Assembly (NCBI RefSeq): GCF_010015445.1
Contig: NC_053127.1
Span: forward strand, 25,460,745 to 25,524,744
DNA length: 64,000 bases
Reading direction: 5' to 3'
Source: Perca fluviatilis
Taxonomy: Eukaryota; Chordata; Actinopteri; Perciformes; Percidae
The notes below the pieces were generated by a model. The model had not been told where the DNA came from. It did no database searches and was given only the letters and a program-made list of their open reading frames with translations. Positions 61,730 to 64,000 of this stretch are shown here, piece by piece. The first letter of the stretch is position 1; every line of letters starts with the position of its first letter. The position numbers and the translations under genes are program-made.

Positions 61730-62460
61730 TTTAAAGGTCCAATGTGCAGGAATTTCTCCCATCTAGCGTTGAGATCGTATATTGCAATCAACTCTCTCGC
61801 ACCACGCAGTTCAAATTACGTTTTACAGCTACGGTAGCCTTCACGCTTCAAAAAGCCGGTCTTTTGCTTTTTTCAATATCCTTTTTCTTTTTCTGGGTGA
61901 AGAAGAGGACTCTCTGGGACTCTTTCGAGGCCACTCCGACCGGTCTGATCGCCCGCTCTGGCTGCTGCCCGTTGGCCGCTGGCTGCTCCAGCCGGTCTGA
62001 TCGCCTGCTGGTCAAACTAACCTGTACAACAAGCCACAGCAGCCTCTTATTTTCGAACATTCATCTCTCCCCCGCCCCCCGAGGGCCAGTGGTCTACAAA
62101 ATTTCCAGGTAGATTTTTTTGTCCCACTCCGACCCATTAGCAGCATTAGCAGCACCTGTAAGTTTATCATGTGACAGCGAAAACGCGAAAGGCGGAGCAG
62201 TATGTCCTGTATGTCCCTTACCGGCTAACGTATTTCAAGATGGCACATGATTATGGAGCGTCTACCCCAGTTCATGCGAATGCAAACGTAAAATTTCAGG
62301 CCAAAAGGAATACTTTGAATTGATGGTGGAGGTAAATATTCATGAAAAAGGACAAGTTTGTGAACGGGCCACACAGATTTTGATAATAAACAACTAAACA
62401 CATTACACACTGGAATGAGCATTTGATAATGGAAAAATAAATAGTGAAAAAAAAAAATCA
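61730..62460 (+). repeat. Dispersed teleost repeat, about 0.73 kb, with internal duplication
   Basis: It starts TTAAAGGTCCAATGTGCAGG and has CTCCCATCTAGCGTTGAGATC, TATTGCAATCAACTC and ACGGTAGCC. Further on are TTTCAAGATGGCAC, CAGTTCATGCGAATGC and CATGAAAAAGGACAAGTTTG. I recognise these blocks as an abundant percomorph element. CCGGTCTGATCGCC is present twice, at 61940 and 61992, a 52-bp step. The 122-codon plus-strand frame here is a by-product of the repeat. Confidence 0.65.
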
Positions 62461-63529
62461 TTTTTAAAGTAATTCAAATGTACAGTACTGAGCCATTTAT
62501 CTACTGTAGCAGCAGTAAGAGGGGGATCCTATCAACTGGTTGTCACATCCACCTGATTTGCATAGTGGTGTCAAAATAAGATGTATTAGCGCAAATAAGT
62601 GGCAAGGAGGGCCCCTAAAATGAATTACTTGACTTAAGGATGCCCGCTAAAGTTATGATCTTCCATCATACTTGCTTACACCACACACAGATTTACTAGG
62701 TTTACTTGCTTTGGGCTATTCAACTCCAATGACCTTTCAGCAAATGTTTTGTTTTACATTTGGAGTTCATACGAGCCTTTTTTAAGATAGCATCTTGCTG
62801 CAATAGATACATTAAGCCCAAGTGACAAGTGACTGACACTTGGTGTGGAAATTCAAAACTCTTGACTCTCAACCTTGGAAAAACCTTGTGTACTACACAG
62901 CCAAGGACACTGTGTTGTACAATGTTGCTGCCTGTGAGAGAAATGACAGCAGACCCGTACTCACATGAAGCCTACTACATTGACACTTGCATGGCCACAA
63001 CATTGAACCCAGTCATGTCTGATCTCTTACCAAAACAGATTGATGGGGTTCCAAACTGGGGATGACAGATGACTCATCATCACATAGATGTGCCGTTGTT
63101 TCATATACATAATGATTCATACCCCATGAAACAGGCCCAGTAGCACAATTCAGCTGCTGGATATTGAAATTTAAAGTGGTTGAAGAAGCAGATACAAGTG
63201 TTAGAAACCAAAAGTGCACTACAGCAATTATTTTGTCCACGAAAGCATGTATTGAAAACAAAAGTGTTTGCAGAAGGCACGCTTCTACCTATTCTTCTAC
63301 TGTCGAAGTGATATAGAATGTGATTGTGAATTACACTTACAGGGGTTAAAATTGAGCCAAGGCTTTTACAGTATGTGCAAGATTGATTTTGAACAAGAGG
63401 ATTATGGGAGAGGATGATATATATTGCTAATGAAACCACCTGAAACTTTTTTTTGGCGATTATTTTATCACTGAGTTTTTGTACGGGTATATCCCCAAGT
63501 GGAAGCATACCAGTTCATTTAAAGCTAAA

Positions 63530-63890
63530 AGGCCCTATCTTGCACCCGGTGCAGCGCAAAGCCCAACACAAGTGTCTTTGCTAGTTTAAGACCGACGCAG
63601 TTGTCAATTTCCCATCCAGCGTCCACGTCGTTTAAAAAGCAAATGCACCTGCGCCCATCTGTGCGCCCACAGGCGTACTGGTCTTACAGGGAGGTGTGTT
63701 CAGGTGCATTCTTGGCATATTGCTATCTTGAGGCAGCGGGAAGTGATCGCGCCATTGAGCAACAAAAACCTGGTCTAAAGTCAATAATGCAGCATTTCAT
63801 TGTTATTTTAACAGCGCATTAGTAAAATGCGCCTAGGCTCGTGCACAGCGCGCGCACACTATGCTTGTTACACACACAGGGCTGCTAGAG
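63530..63890 (+). mobile_element. Non-autonomous DNA transposon copy (GCGC-rich, Harbinger-like family)
   Basis: It begins GGCCCTATCTTGCACCCGGTG and contains AGACCGACGCAGTTGTCAAT, GCACCTGCGCCCATCTGTGC, AACAAAAACCTGGTCTAAAG and AACAGCGCATTAGTAAAATGCGCC. This is a familiar high-copy teleost element, and I associate it with the Harbinger group with low certainty. The right end runs into the minisatellite-like sequence at the window edge. The short open frame inside is not a gene. Confidence 0.5.
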
Positions 63891-63918
63891 GATGGATACC
63901 CCGTCAGGACCCGCGATC

Positions 63919-63975
63919 CCGACGCGATCCGACGCGATCCGACGCGATCCGACGCCACCCGACGCGATCCGACGG
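63919..63975 (+). repeat. GACGCGATCC decanucleotide array
   Basis: Six 10-base units: four GACGCGATCC copies and two variants (GACGCCACCC, GACGGTACCC). It is followed by GGGCCGGGCCGGGTTCG at the window edge. Extremely CpG-rich compared with the rest, and cut off by the end of the window, so the true length is unknown. Confidence 0.9.
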
Positions 63976-64000
63976 TACCCAACGGGCCGGGCCGGGTTCG

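Overview
This window is vertebrate, almost certainly teleost, nuclear DNA. It lies inside one large gene on the minus strand, a Roundabout (Robo) axon-guidance receptor. Five coding exons were placed by matching splice sites, reading phase and Robo immunoglobulin sequence. In transcript order they are 47354-47028 (Ig1), 4273-4116 (first part of Ig2), 3957-3837 (rest of Ig2), 3705-3567 (first part of Ig3) and 619-483 (rest of Ig3). All junctions are GT-AG and the phases join exactly. The signal-peptide exon(s) upstream and Ig4 onward downstream were not found and should lie outside the window or in short exons I could not recognise. Ig1 is very close to vertebrate Robo2, but Ig2 and Ig3 are more divergent and Ig3 carries a three-residue insertion. 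Teleost robo3 is my best guess, with robo2 the alternative.

Layout. Positions 1-4273 hold four exons separated by introns of about 2.95 kb, 131 bp and 158 bp. Positions 4274-47027 are one intron of about 42.75 kb. Positions 47028-47354 are the Ig1 exon. Positions 47355-64000 are upstream intron or 5' flank. No second protein-coding gene, tRNA, rRNA or CRISPR array was recognised. Most open reading frames of 60-180 codons are chance frames in AT-rich intron DNA.

The introns are full of decayed mobile DNA typical of ray-finned, probably spiny-rayed, fish. There is a 5'-truncated RTE-clade LINE resembling Rex3 (30131-31813) and a PIF/Harbinger remnant with a transposase fragment (8391-9061). 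Three hAT-type elements are placed: 24740-25056 has a perfect 8-bp target duplication, 16046-17645 has an imperfect one, and 31928-32290 keeps a BED zinc finger. There is also a possible CACTA-like element (about 57170-59115), SINE-like fragments, and several dispersed families recognised by sequence memory, two of which occur more than once here. Long CA, TA and TC microsatellites are scattered through.

Regions that may matter for regulation are a CpG-enriched stretch near 51.1-51.6 kb with a strong plus-strand splice donor, and several AT-homeodomain-motif-rich, repeat-free blocks in the long intron (around 22.9, 23.7, 27.4 and 42.9-43.3 kb). I did not find a convincing undescribed biological system. 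The most useful results are the exon map, the paralogue question and the precisely bounded transposons.
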